Shown here in pieces: positions 1 to 10,033 of a stretch of DNA of 64,000 nt. The notes under the pieces are model-generated. The model was not told where the DNA came from. It was given only the letters and a program-made list of their open reading frames with translations, and searched no databases. Every line of letters begins with the position of its first letter. Positions within the stretch are counted from its first letter, which is position 1. Source of the stretch: Rhineura floridana (taxonomy: Eukaryota; Chordata; Lepidosauria; Squamata; Rhineuridae); assembly GCF_030035675.1 (NCBI RefSeq), contig NC_084482.1:230075943-230139942 (forward strand). Reading direction: 5' to 3'. Made by a program: the position numbers and the translations under genes.

Positions 1-20
1 TTGTAAACAAAGCTTTACCG

Positions 21-731
21 ATGTCATTGATAACAAAATCTATTAACTCTAAAAATTTTAAACAATCTCAGAGGGATTTGTCACTGTCCAATCAACCTCT
101 TATAGTCATTAATACAGAACCGATGGATCAGATTTCATTTGCTGCCCCACCCCAACTGCCACAGGATAGTAACAACATGTTCACTTCTGAAGAAATGGCA
201 TTATTAGATACCTTTGGAACATTATCAGATCTCGCCCAAAATGAGATATTGCAAAGATTGGAGGGTCTAAAAAACCACCTGTATGCAATACGGAATCGAA
301 CTTCAGATTCCGATCGTTTAGAAAGGGCAAATTCTGTATTAACTTTAGATCCATTAACAAAGATATCAAACCCCATAAAATCTAAGGATTCATGTGGAAC
401 GGGAACGCATAATGATCTAACCAAGGAGATAGAAGTACAGATCAATTCCAACCGGATGAGTAGAGAGAAAGGCAAGGCAAAAATTCCACACTTCCTGATC
501 GAGGAAAATAATCAATGGGGAAATTCTCCACGCTATGAATTAGCTAAATATGCAAAAATCGATACACCAGGGCGGTGGGAAAGAATGCGTATATTGGAGG
601 CGGTGGAATTAGGGACACCATTTAACAGTCCAGAGTATAGAAAACTGGAAACCCTTCATGCTAATCAGATAAAACTAGTTACATCCAATCAACCGACCAA
701 AAATGAGAAAGCCCCTAGTCAACTAAAATGA
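21..731 (+). CDS. LINE ORF1-like protein, 236 aa
   Basis: Open frame of 236 codons followed 65 bases later by the start of an endonuclease frame, the usual ORF1/ORF2 order of a non-LTR retrotransposon. The protein is polar, with no zinc knuckle or RRM that I can recognise, and a basic middle (residues about 140-160). By order and style it could be the ORF1 of the same I/Vingi-like LINE family whose reverse transcriptase lies at 11670-13943, but the two copies do not overlap, so this is inference. The copy is cut off downstream at the edge of the repeated intron block, so it cannot be autonomous. Confidence 0.5.
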   Translation: MSLITKSINSKNFKQSQRDLSLSNQPLIVINTEPMDQISFAAPPQLPQDSNNMFTSEEMALLDTFGTLSDLAQNEILQRLEGLKNHLYAIRNRTSDSDRLERANSVLTLDPLTKISNPIKSKDSCGTGTHNDLTKEIEVQINSNRMSREKGKAKIPHFLIEENNQWGNSPRYELAKYAKIDTPGRWERMRILEAVELGTPFNSPEYRKLETLHANQIKLVTSNQPTKNEKAPSQLK

Positions 732-794
732 AATAACCTAATTTTTAATGGCTGTATAGCAAATACAGATTTATTTGACGAGATTATATCTACG

Positions 795-870
795 TGACAG
801 TTATCCTTGCTGTCATGGAATATTAATGGATGGGCTAATAAACATGAGGATCCCGATTTCTTAATTTTTT
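795..870 (+). pseudogene. LINE ORF2 endonuclease start, cut off
   Basis: The frame reads LLSWNINGWANKHEDPDF, the typical N-terminus of an apurinic-type endonuclease in ORF2 of a LINE. It ends within about 20 codons, where the sequence joins the repeated zinc-finger intron block at about 871-882. A LINE that loses its 3' side is not a normal product of 5'-truncated retrotransposition. The junction is therefore probably a rearrangement or duplication boundary. Confidence 0.55.
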
Positions 871-881
871 AAAAAACATAT

Positions 882-1396
882 TTCTCGGAGTTCTGTTGAC
901 ATCAGAGTTTAACTGTCGTACCTCGACACCTTGTACAGAGTTATTTTAGCAGTAGGTGCTTGGACATGTAGTGAAAGTGGGGAGGGCAACTCCCACCCAC
1001 TGTCACTATGTAGTGAAAGGCTTGAGCCCACCAGTTGTCTGCCTTCACCATCCCAGGAGTCAATCCCCAGCTTTGGGCAATTGATCCCAGCAAGTCCTGC
1101 TTTGACAAGGTTGTGCATGCTCACACCACCCCTGCAAGGTAGTAACTGCCACCACCCTTCTAGGTGGTTAGCACTCTGGGGCGAAGGGAATTGCAGAGCC
1201 CAGTTGAAACACCAGAGCTTCTCAGGAGAAGAGTATGGATGCACTCCTTGTCCCTTCTCAAGTCTCAGGTAAAACATTCCTCTGTTACATGGTAGTTGTA
1301 GTCGAATGGCAAGGACTGAAGTTAGGAACTAAACGCCCTCTCTGGAGTGAACACACGTTGGTTAAGATAATTAAAATTTATTAAAAAGAAAATAAG
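882..1396. repeat. 5' copy of a 515-bp direct repeat flanking the HAL1-like element
   Basis: This segment is repeated at 3269-3783 with equal length and about 17 mismatches by eye. Both start at TTCTCGGAG and end at AAAATAAG. The sequence before it (AAAACATAT) and after its partner (AAAAGCATAAAAG) are contiguous in block B at 51960-52500. The single ancestral locus therefore seems to have been split and duplicated by the inserted element. Confidence 0.75.
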
Positions 1397-3268
1397 ACTT
1401 CCCAGGAGGATCCCTACGCCTGTGCAGCCTCTGAGACGAGCTCCGTCTTGGACAAAAGTTATTCAGTTTTAAATTCAGTCAGAAGGGTCTTTTCTGACTG
1501 GGGATAATTTCTTCCGGATAAGGAAGAAATGTGAGATTTCCTACACAGCTTTGCTTTGATTGTTGGAGTCTGGAATTCGTCAGAATTGTCTGTCTTCCAG
1601 CAGCTCAGACAGAGCGAGGATTTTTATGCTAGCTCAGCTGGATAAGTGACCCGTTTTTTCTTTAACGGATTAACAGGCAAACATCCTCCTGTCTACATTT
1701 ATCATTTTCTTATCTATACAGCTAAAGAGATTTGTCACAGTAACAGCAATTAAGATAACCTAGGTGAGGTAAGACTTTCCTTTTTTATTCACGGAACTAA
1801 GGGGGAAGAAAATATAAATAGCTTATCTTTTTTTATTGCAAAAAGCTGACATGGAAAATAGCATTTTAAAGATTACAACGGGTGAGGGATTTCTGATTGG
1901 AAGAGATAAGAAATCTTTTTGATTTATAAGACTTTTGTATAATATATGGCTGGGACTATTTTTCCTGATCTACTTTTTTTTTTTGACAGATCTGCTCATT
2001 CTCTCTGCTACAAGCTATTTGGGTGCTGTGAACTAAAGTTGTTTTTGCATTTCTGGGCATATAAGAGATAAGGGCTGTCCAGCGTGTGACATTAGTTGGT
2101 TGAAAAGATTAACTCCTTTGTAACTGGATAAAGAAATAAACTGCTCTTTGCTTGGGACATTGAAAATTGAAGGAGTTTTGTTCCTTTGGCTTTAAGAATG
2201 ACAATTAAGAAGATCATGGATGTACAAGAAGGGACTTTATTTCTAGACATGTTTCAGAAAATAATGAATGGGATTAACTCAATAAAACAAGAACTGAGAA
2301 ATAATAGACAAGCGTGGAGAATTGAATTTCACGAAATGAGACAGGAGCTGAAAGAAACTCAGGATTCTATGAGAAAGGAGAATAAAGATAGATCTGGAAA
2401 ACAAAAAAAGGATGAAAGAGAAATTAAAGGCAAGGTTCAAATTATGGAGATTGGCTTAAATATGGACATGAAAAAAGATTTGGATTTCCTGGTTGTGACG
2501 GATCCTGGAGACAAATATTATAGTTTGGAATTCAGCGCTGTCCCTGAAGGAATTGAAGAGATTGGAGATAAAGATATTATCGGTTCAAAAAAATTCCTGG
2601 ACTGGAAGGATTTGATGGAACTTGAAATGGAGAAAGTTAACAGAATTAATCCCTGTTTTCTGTCAATGGAAAAACCTTCAAGAGATGTACTAGTGTATCA
2701 TGTGGAAAAGAGGAACAGAGATGCGGCTTTGCAACAATACTTCAGTGATACGTTTGGATTTGATGGCAAGAAAATATCTGTGATGGAGGAAATTCCTATC
2801 AGACTTTTATTATATGACTATGACAGCAAGATTTTTCGGTGCGTAAAGATGGAAGATGGACCCAATATGGATAATGACAGAAGAGCGATATGAAATTACT
2901 GGACTTAGTAGATTTGATGAGTTGGATTAATTGATATGTTTATTTAGAAAAAAAATTGATTGACATATATCTCAAGGATTGGAAACTTCTCTTTGACTTT
3001 TTGTGGAAGATTAAAATGATATGATGTTAATGAGATTTGAAACCAACTAAGATAACCGTTGGAGGAAGGTGATTTTATAATCTATTAAGAGATAGGTTTG
3101 TTATATATTATAGATTTATAGGTGAACTATGACAAATTGGAAGTCAATATTTATATATATATATATATATATTCTTTTTGTATTGTATTAGTTATTGATT
3201 TGTGTTGTTTTCTTTTTGTATTATTTTGGTTTTGAAAATTAGAATAAAAAAATAATTGAAAAAAAAAA
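1396..3268 (+). mobile_element. HAL1-like L1 derivative (ORF1 only)
   Basis: The element starts GACTTCC, has a GC-richer 5' leader, one L1-type ORF1 (2198-2893) and an AT-rich 3' region ending in an A run at 3259-3268. The stretch after ORF1 has YLKDWKLLFDFLWK in one frame near 2960-3010, resembling the C-terminus of an L1 ORF2; the endonuclease and reverse transcriptase are absent. That is the structure of mammalian HAL1 (half-L1) elements. A second copy with the same ends is at 23474-25630 on the minus strand. It would need the machinery of an intact L1 to move. Confidence 0.75.
2198..2893 (+). CDS. L1-type ORF1 protein (RNA-binding, trimeric) of HAL1-like element
   Basis: About 231 residues if started at the methionine that aligns with the second copy (MTIKKIMD versus MAIKKVAE). 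Residues about 5-75 form a charged heptad-rich coiled coil (FQKIMNGI, IKQELRNN, EMRQELKETQ). The C-terminal half has the L1 ORF1 RRM/CTD signature: EKVNRINP, then RDVLVYHVEKRNRDAALQQ, then IPIRLL. L1 ORF1p binds the element RNA and packages it as a nucleic acid chaperone. The frame is uninterrupted. I chose the internal ATG because the four codons before it (MALR) have no counterpart in the other copy. No ORF2 follows. Confidence 0.7.
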   Translation: MTIKKIMDVQEGTLFLDMFQKIMNGINSIKQELRNNRQAWRIEFHEMRQELKETQDSMRKENKDRSGKQKKDEREIKGKVQIMEIGLNMDMKKDLDFLVVTDPGDKYYSLEFSAVPEGIEEIGDKDIIGSKKFLDWKDLMELEMEKVNRINPCFLSMEKPSRDVLVYHVEKRNRDAALQQYFSDTFGFDGKKISVMEEIPIRLLLYDYDSKIFRCVKMEDGPNMDNDRRAI

Positions 3269-3783
3269 TTCTCGGAGTTCTGTTGACATCAGAGTTTAAC
3301 TGTCGAAGCTCGATGCCTTGTACAGAGTTATTTTAGCAGTAGGTGCTTGGACATGTAGTGAAAGTGGGGAGGGCAACTCCCACCCACTGTCACTATGTAG
3401 TGAAAGGCTTGAGCCCACCAGCTGTCTGCCTTCACCATCCCAGGAGTCAATCCCCAGCTTTGGGCAATTGATCCAAGCAAGTCCTGCTTTGACAAGGTTG
3501 TGCATGCTCGCACCAACCCTGCAAGGTAGTAACTGCCACCACCCTTCTAGGTGGTTAGCACTCTGGGGTGAAGGGAACTGCAGAGTCCAGTTAAAACACC
3601 AGAGCTTCTCAGGAGAAGAGTATGGAAGCACTCCTTGTCCCTTCTAAAGTCTCAGGTAAAACATTCCTCTGTTACACGGTAGTTGTAGTCGAATGGCAAG
3701 GACTGAAGTTAGGAACTAAAACCCCTCTCTGGAGTGAACACACGTTGGTTAAGATAATTAAAATTTATTAAAAAGAAAATAAG
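3269..3783. repeat. 3' copy of the 515-bp direct repeat
   Basis: Partner of 882-1396. It begins directly after the poly-A tail of the HAL1-like element and runs without a break into intron sequence also seen in block B. It is more similar to 882-1396 than either is to block B in several private positions, for example CACTATGTAGTGAAAGG against CACTATAGTGAAAGG in B. Confidence 0.75.
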
Positions 3784-4480
3784 AAAAGCATAAAAGTTTT
3801 ACAAATAAGAAAGAGGTACACACAATAAATTTTAGTAGCAATTTAGATACTGTTACCATATGCCCAAAAAGTTAAGGTTTAAAAAGGAAAACAGTAAGAG
3901 ACTTTTGGCACAGATTAAAATAACGAAAGCTTCCTACCCTAAGCTATACTTACGGACCATAAGATCTACAGATGAATAGCCTTCCTCCCCTCACGGAACT
4001 TGCATCTCAGGATGAAAATGGAGCCACAGCAGAACATCACCTATGCAATAGGCTGATCCTCCGAAGTGGGACACAAACCCAAAGTTCTGAGCCCCTTGTT
4101 ACGGAAGAGATCTTGGCTCAGCCGGAGACAATTAACCAATTGACATTTTCATCAAAAGGATGAAAAAACTATCTTCCCACAGCACATGGCGCCTCCTCTT
4201 GGTTTCCCATAACAAACTCAACGAGTTTTACAGCCTTGACAGAACCAGGCCCCTTCTGCTGATAAGGAGGTGCTAAGCTAACTTTCACCCAATAGCGCTG
4301 TGTTGTAAAATCACCAGGTCACAGTGATGGGGGGGAACCAAATGTTTAACTGCTTGCCAGCAGGTTAACAAAACAGATGTCAAGGGGAAAAATCCCCACA
4401 AGGCTTTGGTGTTCAGCCATTTTAAATGCAGGCCAGGGTAAAGCTGGCAAGCTGGCATGACAGAACACAGGTTGTGAAAA
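3686..4480. repeat. LTR-like dispersed repeat (intron copy A)
   Basis: Resembles, with much divergence, the sequence that interrupts BovB at 11073-14075 and that recurs at 60195-60560 (shared order: GTAGTTGTAGTCGAATGGCAAGG, CTTGACAGAACCAGGCCCCTTCTGCTGATAAGG, AAATGTTTAACTG, CCATTTTAAATGCAGG). The same copy is in block B at 52385-53170. Length and lack of coding fit an old solo LTR. I cannot fix its ends. Confidence 0.35.
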
Positions 4481-4715
4481 GAGATGCAGAGAGAGACAAC
4501 TGTAATAAAAATCTACTCTTCTTCCTCCATTTAAGGTGGACAGCCCAGTACTTATAATGGGGAAATATTATATAGCCATATGATGGGGAATGAAATATAC
4601 ATAAGCAAGATATATTCTTCTATAAAACTACTTGTATTCAAACAGGTTCATAACATATTAATAGTTTTGTAGCAAGCAAGACTCTTTTTTTCTTTTAGAG
4701 CAGTCTTCCCTGACT

Positions 4716-5048
4716 GTGCTGGTTTGTCCTTTAGATAGTTTGGTAGACAGTGCTGGGAAGGAGTCAGTGGTCGTGGTGCACGTTGGCACCAACGACATGG
4801 GGAAATGCAGCCGTGAAGTCCTGGAAGCAAAATTTAGGTTGCTAGGTAGGATGCTGAAAGCCAGGACCTCCAAGGTGGCTGTCTCTGAAATGCTACCGGT
4901 TCCACGCACAGGACCAGCCAGACAGGCACAGCTTTGCAGTCTCAATGCGTGGATGAGACGATGGTGTCGGGTGGGTTTGGATTTGTTAGGCACTGGGGAA
5001 CATTTTGGGACAAGCCGGGCCTGTACAAAACGGATGGGCTCCACTTGA
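4716..5048 (+). pseudogene. CR1 ORF1, SGNH esterase domain fragment
   Basis: 110 codons. VVVVHVGTNDMGK is the block III motif (GxND) of the SGNH/GDSL-type esterase found in CR1 ORF1 proteins. The N-terminal nucleophile block is missing because the element is 5'-truncated. The block B copy (53418-53819) continues in frame to DGFHLNQNG, the catalytic Asp-His block. In this copy that end is out of frame, so this ORF1 cannot be functional. Confidence 0.75.
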
Positions 5049-5054
5049 ACCAGA

Positions 5055-7442
5055 ATGGAACCAGACTGCTGGCACTTAAAATTAAAAAGTGGCAGAGCAC
5101 CTTTTAAACTGACTGAGGGGGGAAACCCAACAGGAGCTGAGGAAGATCTGGTTCGGAATAAACCTCCCCCCTGGGATAAAAACCAAAGAAATGATGACAT
5201 TTTAAAAGGCGTATGCCTAGAAGTAGGCATTGTGAGAGCAGAGGCCCAGCATATCAATTCAGAAGGGCAAAATTACCACAGGCCAAACCACAAGTGCCCA
5301 AGACACTTAAAGAGAGACACTGCTTACAAGTGCCTGTATGATAATGCTAGGAGCCTCCGAACCAAGATGGGAGAACTGGAGTGCTTGGTCTTAGAGAAGA
5401 GCATTGATATAGTGAGCATAACGGAGACCTGGTGGAATAGAGAAAACCAGTGGGATATGGTTATCCCTGGATATAAACTATATCGGAAGGACAGGGAAGG
5501 ACGTATTGGTGGCGGAGTCCCTCTATACATGAAAGAGGGCATTGAATCCAGCAAGCTCAAAACCCCAAAAGAGGCGGACTCCTCCACAGAATCATTGTGG
5601 GTGGTGATACCATGCCCCAGGAGGGATTTAATATTGGGAACGATCTATCATCCCCCTGATCAAAATGCTCAGGGAGACCTTGAGATGAGATATGAAATTG
5701 AGGAAGCATCCAAACTAGGAAATGTGGTAGTAATGGGTGACTTCAACTACCTGGACATAGACTGGTTGCATATGTGTTCCAGTCATGACAAAGAAGCAAA
5801 ATTTCTAGATATTCTAAATGACTATGCCCTAGACCAGTTGGTCATGGAACCGACCAGAGGGATGGCAACCCTGGACTTAATCCTCAGTGGGGACCGGGAC
5901 CTAGGGCAAGATGTAAGTGTTGTTGAACTGATTGGGAGCAGTGACCATAGTGCTATTAAATTAAACTTACATGTAAATGGCCAATTGCCAAGAAAATCCA
6001 ACACGGTCGCATTTGACTTCAAAAGAGGAAACTTCACAAAAATGGGGGGATTGGTAAAAAGAAAGCTGAAAAACAAAGTCCAGAGGGTCACATCACTCGA
6101 AAATGCTTGGATGTTGTTTAAAAACACTATATTAGAAGCTCAAATGGAGTGCATACCACAGATCAGAGAAGGTAACCCCAGGGCCAAGAAGATGCCAGCA
6201 TGGTTAACGAGCAAGGTCAAAGAAGCTCTTAGAGGCAAAAAGTCTTCCTTTAGAAAATGGAAGTGTTGTCCGAATGAAGAAAATAAAAAAGAACACAAAT
6301 TCTTGCAAGAGAAATGCAAGAAGACAATAAGTGATGCTAAAAAAGAATTTGAGGAGCAAATGTATTTAGACATTCAAAAAGCGTTTGACAAGGTACTTCA
6401 CCAAAGACTTCTGAGGAAGCTTAGCAGTCATGGAATAAGAGGAGAGGTCCTCTTGTGGATAAGTAATCGGTTAAGAAGCAGAAAGCAGAGAGTAGGAATA
6501 AACGGACAGCTCTCCCAATGGAGGGCTGTAGAAAGTGGAGTCCCTCAAGGATCGGTATTGGGACCTGTACTTTTCAACTTGTTCATTAATGACCTAGAAT
6601 TAGGAGTGAGCAGTGAAGTGGCCAAGTTTGCTGATGACACTAAATTGTTCAGGGTTGTTAAAACAAAAAGGGATTGCGAAGAGCTCCAAAAAGACCTCTC
6701 CAAACTGAGTGAATGGGCGGAAAAATGGCAAATGCAATTCAATATAAACAAGTGTAAAATTATGCATATTGGAGCAAAAGATCTTAATTTCACATATACG
6801 CTCATGGGGTCTGAACTGGCGGTGACCGACCAGGAGACAGACCTCGGGGTTGTAGTGGACAGCACGATGAAAATGTCGACCCAGTGTGCGGCAGCTGTGA
6901 AAAAGGCAAATTCCATGCTAGCGATAATTAGGAATGGTATTGAAAATAAAACAGCCGATATCATAATGCCGTTGTATAAATCTATGGTGCAGCCGCATTT
7001 GGAATACTGTGTACAGTTCTGGTCGCCTCATCTCAAAAAGGATATTATAGAGTTGGAAAAGGTTCAGAAGAGGGCAACCAGAATGATCAAGGGGATGGAG
7101 CGACTCCCTTACGAGGAAAGGTTGCAGGATTTGGGGCTTTTTAGTTTAGAGAAAAGGCGGGTCAGAGGAGACATGATAGAAGTGTATAAAATTATGCATG
7201 GCATTGAGAAAGTGGATAGAGAAAAGTTCTTCTCCCTCTCTCATAATACTAGAACTCGTGGACATTCAAAGAAGCTGAATGTTGGAAGATTCAGGACAGA
7301 CAAAAGGAAGTACTTCTTTACTCAGCGCATAGTTAAACTATGGAATTTGCTCCCACAAGATGCAGTAATGGCCACCAGCTTGGATGGCTTTAAAAGAAGA
7401 TTAGACCAATTCATGGAGGACAGGGCTATCAATGGCTACTAG
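5055..7442 (+). CDS. CR1 ORF2 with in-frame internal deletion, 795 codons
   Basis: Single open frame encoding the CR1 replication protein. Residues about 90-330 are an apurinic-type endonuclease (CLYDNARSLRTKMGELECL, SITETWWN, VVMGDFNYLDIDW, SSDHSAI). Residues about 435-640 are the reverse transcriptase from motif A (DIQKAFDKV) through SGVPQGSVLGPVLFNLFINDL and the catalytic FADDTK; the thumb and C-terminal domain end MEDRAINGY. KEFEEQ is joined directly to MYLDIQKAFDK. In the sister copy at 29862-33207 about 190 residues lie between these points, including RT motifs 0-2. The deletion keeps the frame, so the ORF looks whole but the RT lacks its fingers. Not expected to be active. Confidence 0.85.
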   Translation: MEPDCWHLKLKSGRAPFKLTEGGNPTGAEEDLVRNKPPPWDKNQRNDDILKGVCLEVGIVRAEAQHINSEGQNYHRPNHKCPRHLKRDTAYKCLYDNARSLRTKMGELECLVLEKSIDIVSITETWWNRENQWDMVIPGYKLYRKDREGRIGGGVPLYMKEGIESSKLKTPKEADSSTESLWVVIPCPRRDLILGTIYHPPDQNAQGDLEMRYEIEEASKLGNVVVMGDFNYLDIDWLHMCSSHDKEAKFLDILNDYALDQLVMEPTRGMATLDLILSGDRDLGQDVSVVELIGSSDHSAIKLNLHVNGQLPRKSNTVAFDFKRGNFTKMGGLVKRKLKNKVQRVTSLENAWMLFKNTILEAQMECIPQIREGNPRAKKMPAWLTSKVKEALRGKKSSFRKWKCCPNEENKKEHKFLQEKCKKTISDAKKEFEEQMYLDIQKAFDKVLHQRLLRKLSSHGIRGEVLLWISNRLRSRKQRVGINGQLSQWRAVESGVPQGSVLGPVLFNLFINDLELGVSSEVAKFADDTKLFRVVKTKRDCEELQKDLSKLSEWAEKWQMQFNINKCKIMHIGAKDLNFTYTLMGSELAVTDQETDLGVVVDSTMKMSTQCAAAVKKANSMLAIIRNGIENKTADIIMPLYKSMVQPHLEYCVQFWSPHLKKDIIELEKVQKRATRMIKGMERLPYEERLQDLGLFSLEKRRVRGDMIEVYKIMHGIEKVDREKFFSLSHNTRTRGHSKKLNVGRFRTDKRKYFFTQRIVKLWNLLPQDAVMATSLDGFKRRLDQFMEDRAINGY

Positions 7443-7640
7443 CCATGATGGCTGTGCTCTGCCACCCTAGTCAGAGGCAGCATGCTTCTGAAAACCATTT
7501 GCCGGAAGCCTCAGGAGGGGAGAGTGTTCTTGCACTTGGCTCCTGCTTGCGGGCTTCCACCAGACACCTGGTTGGCCACTGTGAGGATGCTGGACTAGAT
7601 GGGCCACTGGCCTGATCCAGCAGGCTCTTCTTATGTTCGG

Positions 7641-8280
7641 AACTACTTGAATTCAAAACAAGTGATAACACTGTAAAAATTGATAAGATGTAAAAAAAGA
7701 ATTGCAGTAAATTGCTTAGCTACATTTCTTTACTCATTTGCTGGAGCACTCAGCTCATGGTGAAAGGGGACTTTCATGTGAAGCACTGTACGTTGCCAAA
7801 TTCACTAGAACATGATGCAGAAAGCACAGTACCTAGGCAAGTACCTACACATTGCCTATGCAAATAACTGTGCAATACTATAATGCCTATGTCATCCAGT
7901 GTCATACTGATGTGTTAAATCCTGATTGGTAGATGCTAAAGTCTTTGTCCTGAAATGTATAAAAAACCCAGGCAAACAGTGCTAAGTTGCCGTTCTCCAC
8001 CCACTAGGTGGGAGACTGACCAAGTGTACACTTGTCATCAAAGAAAGGCCTACCTTTTTGCTCCAAGCGTCTGTGTTCAATTTTTATAGACAAGGACCCC
8101 CAGCAAAAGATCCCAATGGAGGAAAATTTCTCCAACAGTTATGCACAGCTGCAATTTACAAACTTAGGATGTATCCTGTCTGACAGGAACATGGCCCTTT
8201 CCACTGCCCAGAGGGCAGCTCACATCCCCTCTCTCCCTCCCTCCCAAAATGTTGTCCCCCTGTTACCTACAACACAAGAT
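7641..8280. other. Intron sequence, no gene seen
   Basis: AT-rich sequence duplicated at 55790-56430. The part TATGCACAGCTG...ATCCTGTCTGACAGGAACATGGCCC is also kept at 37140-37210. I see no coding potential, RNA gene or recognisable repeat. Confidence 0.5.
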
Positions 8281-9417
8281 AGTGCTGGAAGATGAGATCC
8301 CCAGGACAGATGGCACTCTGTGAGCTACTGGGGAAGAACAACGGACAAGTACGAGTAGTGCTATGACTAAGGATGCAGCTGGGTCATGGCCGAAAGGAAG
8401 CCCAGAGGCTGATGCACACAATGTGACAAGAGAGTCCAGACGTGTGCAACATACACAATAGCAACACTGAATGTGAGAAGCATGAACCAGGGAAAGTTAG
8501 AAATTGTCAAGGAAGACACGGAACACATCAACATTACAATAGTTGGTGTGACTGAATTGAAATGGATGGGAATGGGACATTTTCAGGCAACTATACAATA
8601 TTTTATGTAGGAAATGATAAATTAAGAAAAAACAGGGTTGCTTTAATAGTGAGAAGTGACGTAGAAAAAGCAATTAGGAGCTATAATGCAAAGGCTGAGT
8701 GAGTAATATCAATGAGATTTCATGGGAAACCTATCAATGTAATCATCATCTAAGTCTATGCTCCAACGGCAAACAGAGAAGAGGAGGAAACAGAGATTTT
8801 ATGCAGAAGTACAGGAGGAAATTAAAGGGAAATTTAGGCCAAGAGTAGGGATGTTGAATAATCAACAGGGGAACACACTGACTGACTGAGATGAAATAAA
8901 AGGAAGATGGAAGCAATACACTGAAGAACTCTATAAAAGATATGGAAGGATGACAGATTCTTTCATGGAGGAACCATATGATGAAGAACCAGAAATTTTA
9001 GAATCTGAGGTGAAAGCTGCTCTTAAAACACTTGGAAGAAACAGATCACCAGGAATAGATGGCATACCAGTAGAGTTGCTACAAGCTACTGAGACTGACT
9101 GTGTCCAAATTTTGAGAAAACTTTGTCAACAAATATGGAAAAGAAAACAATGGCCACAGACTGGAAGCGTTCAGTAGACATCCCAACTCCAAAGAAAGGG
9201 GATCCCAGGGACTGTAGTAGTTTTTGAACTATTGCCTTAATATACCATGCAAGGAAAGTAAAGGCTCTTACCATATATGGAGTGAGAAGGGCCAGATGTT
9301 GAAGCTGGTTTTAGAAAGGGAAGAGGGACCACAGATTGCATTGCAAACATAAGCTGAATAATGGAACGGACCAAGAAATATCAGAAGGAAATCACACTGT
9401 GCTTTATAGATTATAGC

Positions 9418-9590
9418 AAATATTATATGTGTGTATGTTTTAATACTGGAAATAGTTTAATTTTATTTTAATGTAGACTTTGTATGTTTTTCATTATATG
9501 TATTTTTATCTGGAAGCCGCCGTGAGTTCCAATTTTGAAAAACAACGGGGTATAAATAAAGACAGTAACAATAACAATAATAAAGCCTTT
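9418..9590 (+). repeat. SINE/L2-type 3' tail inserted in BovB
   Basis: AT-rich leader, then GGAAGCCGCCGTGAGTTCC and GGGGTATAAATAAA, the 3' end type shared by reptile L2 LINEs and SINEs, then a CAATAA-rich tail. It splits the BovB words ...ATTATAGCAAA and GCCTTTGACTGTG. Confidence 0.55.
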
Positions 9591-10033
9591 GACTGTGTAG
9601 ATCATGAAAAACTATGGAATGCTTTAAAAGAAATGGGGGTGCCACAGCATCTGATTGTCCTGATGCGCAACCTATACTATGGACAAGAGGCTACTGCATG
9701 GATAGAATATGGAGAAACTGATTGGTTCCCCATTTGTTTAAATCTATATGCAGAACGTATCATACAGAAAGCGGATTGGACCAAGAAGAAGGAGGTGTGA
9801 AAACTGGAGGGAGAAATATCAACAACTTAAGATATGGAGACGATACCATACTACTTGCAGAAACCAGTAATGATTTGAAAAGAATGCTGACGGAAGTGAA
9901 AGAGGAAAGCACAAAAGCAGGACTACAGCTGAACGTCAAGAAGACTGAAGTAATGACAACAGAAGATTTATGTAACTTTAAAGTTGTCAACAAGGACACT
10001 GAACTTGGCACAGGCATTAACCAAAGTGGAGAC

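Larger units (their letters stand above)
4700..7640 (+). mobile_element. CR1 LINE, 5'-truncated, with internal deletion (copy in block A)
   Basis: Contains the end of CR1 ORF1 (esterase domain) and ORF2 (endonuclease, reverse transcriptase). The 3' UTR ends in the CR1 signature CTGGACTAGATGGGCCACTGGCCTGATCCAGCAGGCTCTTCTTATG. Relative to 29862-33207 it lacks about 0.55 kb between the endonuclease and RT domain A. The orthologous copy in block B (53402-55785) lacks different pieces, so each duplicate was trimmed separately after the duplication. Confidence 0.9.
882..9240. repeat. Segmental duplication block A (zinc-finger intron copy)
   Basis: From about 3269 to 9240 this block matches 51970-57405 almost base for base, including unique intron sequence, a CR1 and a BovB. 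Shorter matches occur at 36975-37300, just upstream of zinc-finger exon 1. In the other two copies the block lies a few dozen bases 5' of a minus-strand zinc-finger exon, so it is intron sequence of a duplicated gene. In copy A the finger exon is not visible because the LINE at 1-870 sits at that side. Confidence 0.85.

Noticed and set aside
931-1277. Open frames on both strands repeated at 3318-3647 and 52048-52350
   Set aside because: They lie in duplicated intron sequence. The frames differ between copies and show no domain, so coding is unlikely.
4628-7680. Target duplication for the block A CR1 (AACTACTTG(T/A)ATTCAAA on both sides)
   Set aside because: The similarity is real over about 17 bases in both A and B, but the CR1 5' end is not defined and the left match lies about 60 bases away from it, so I do not claim it.
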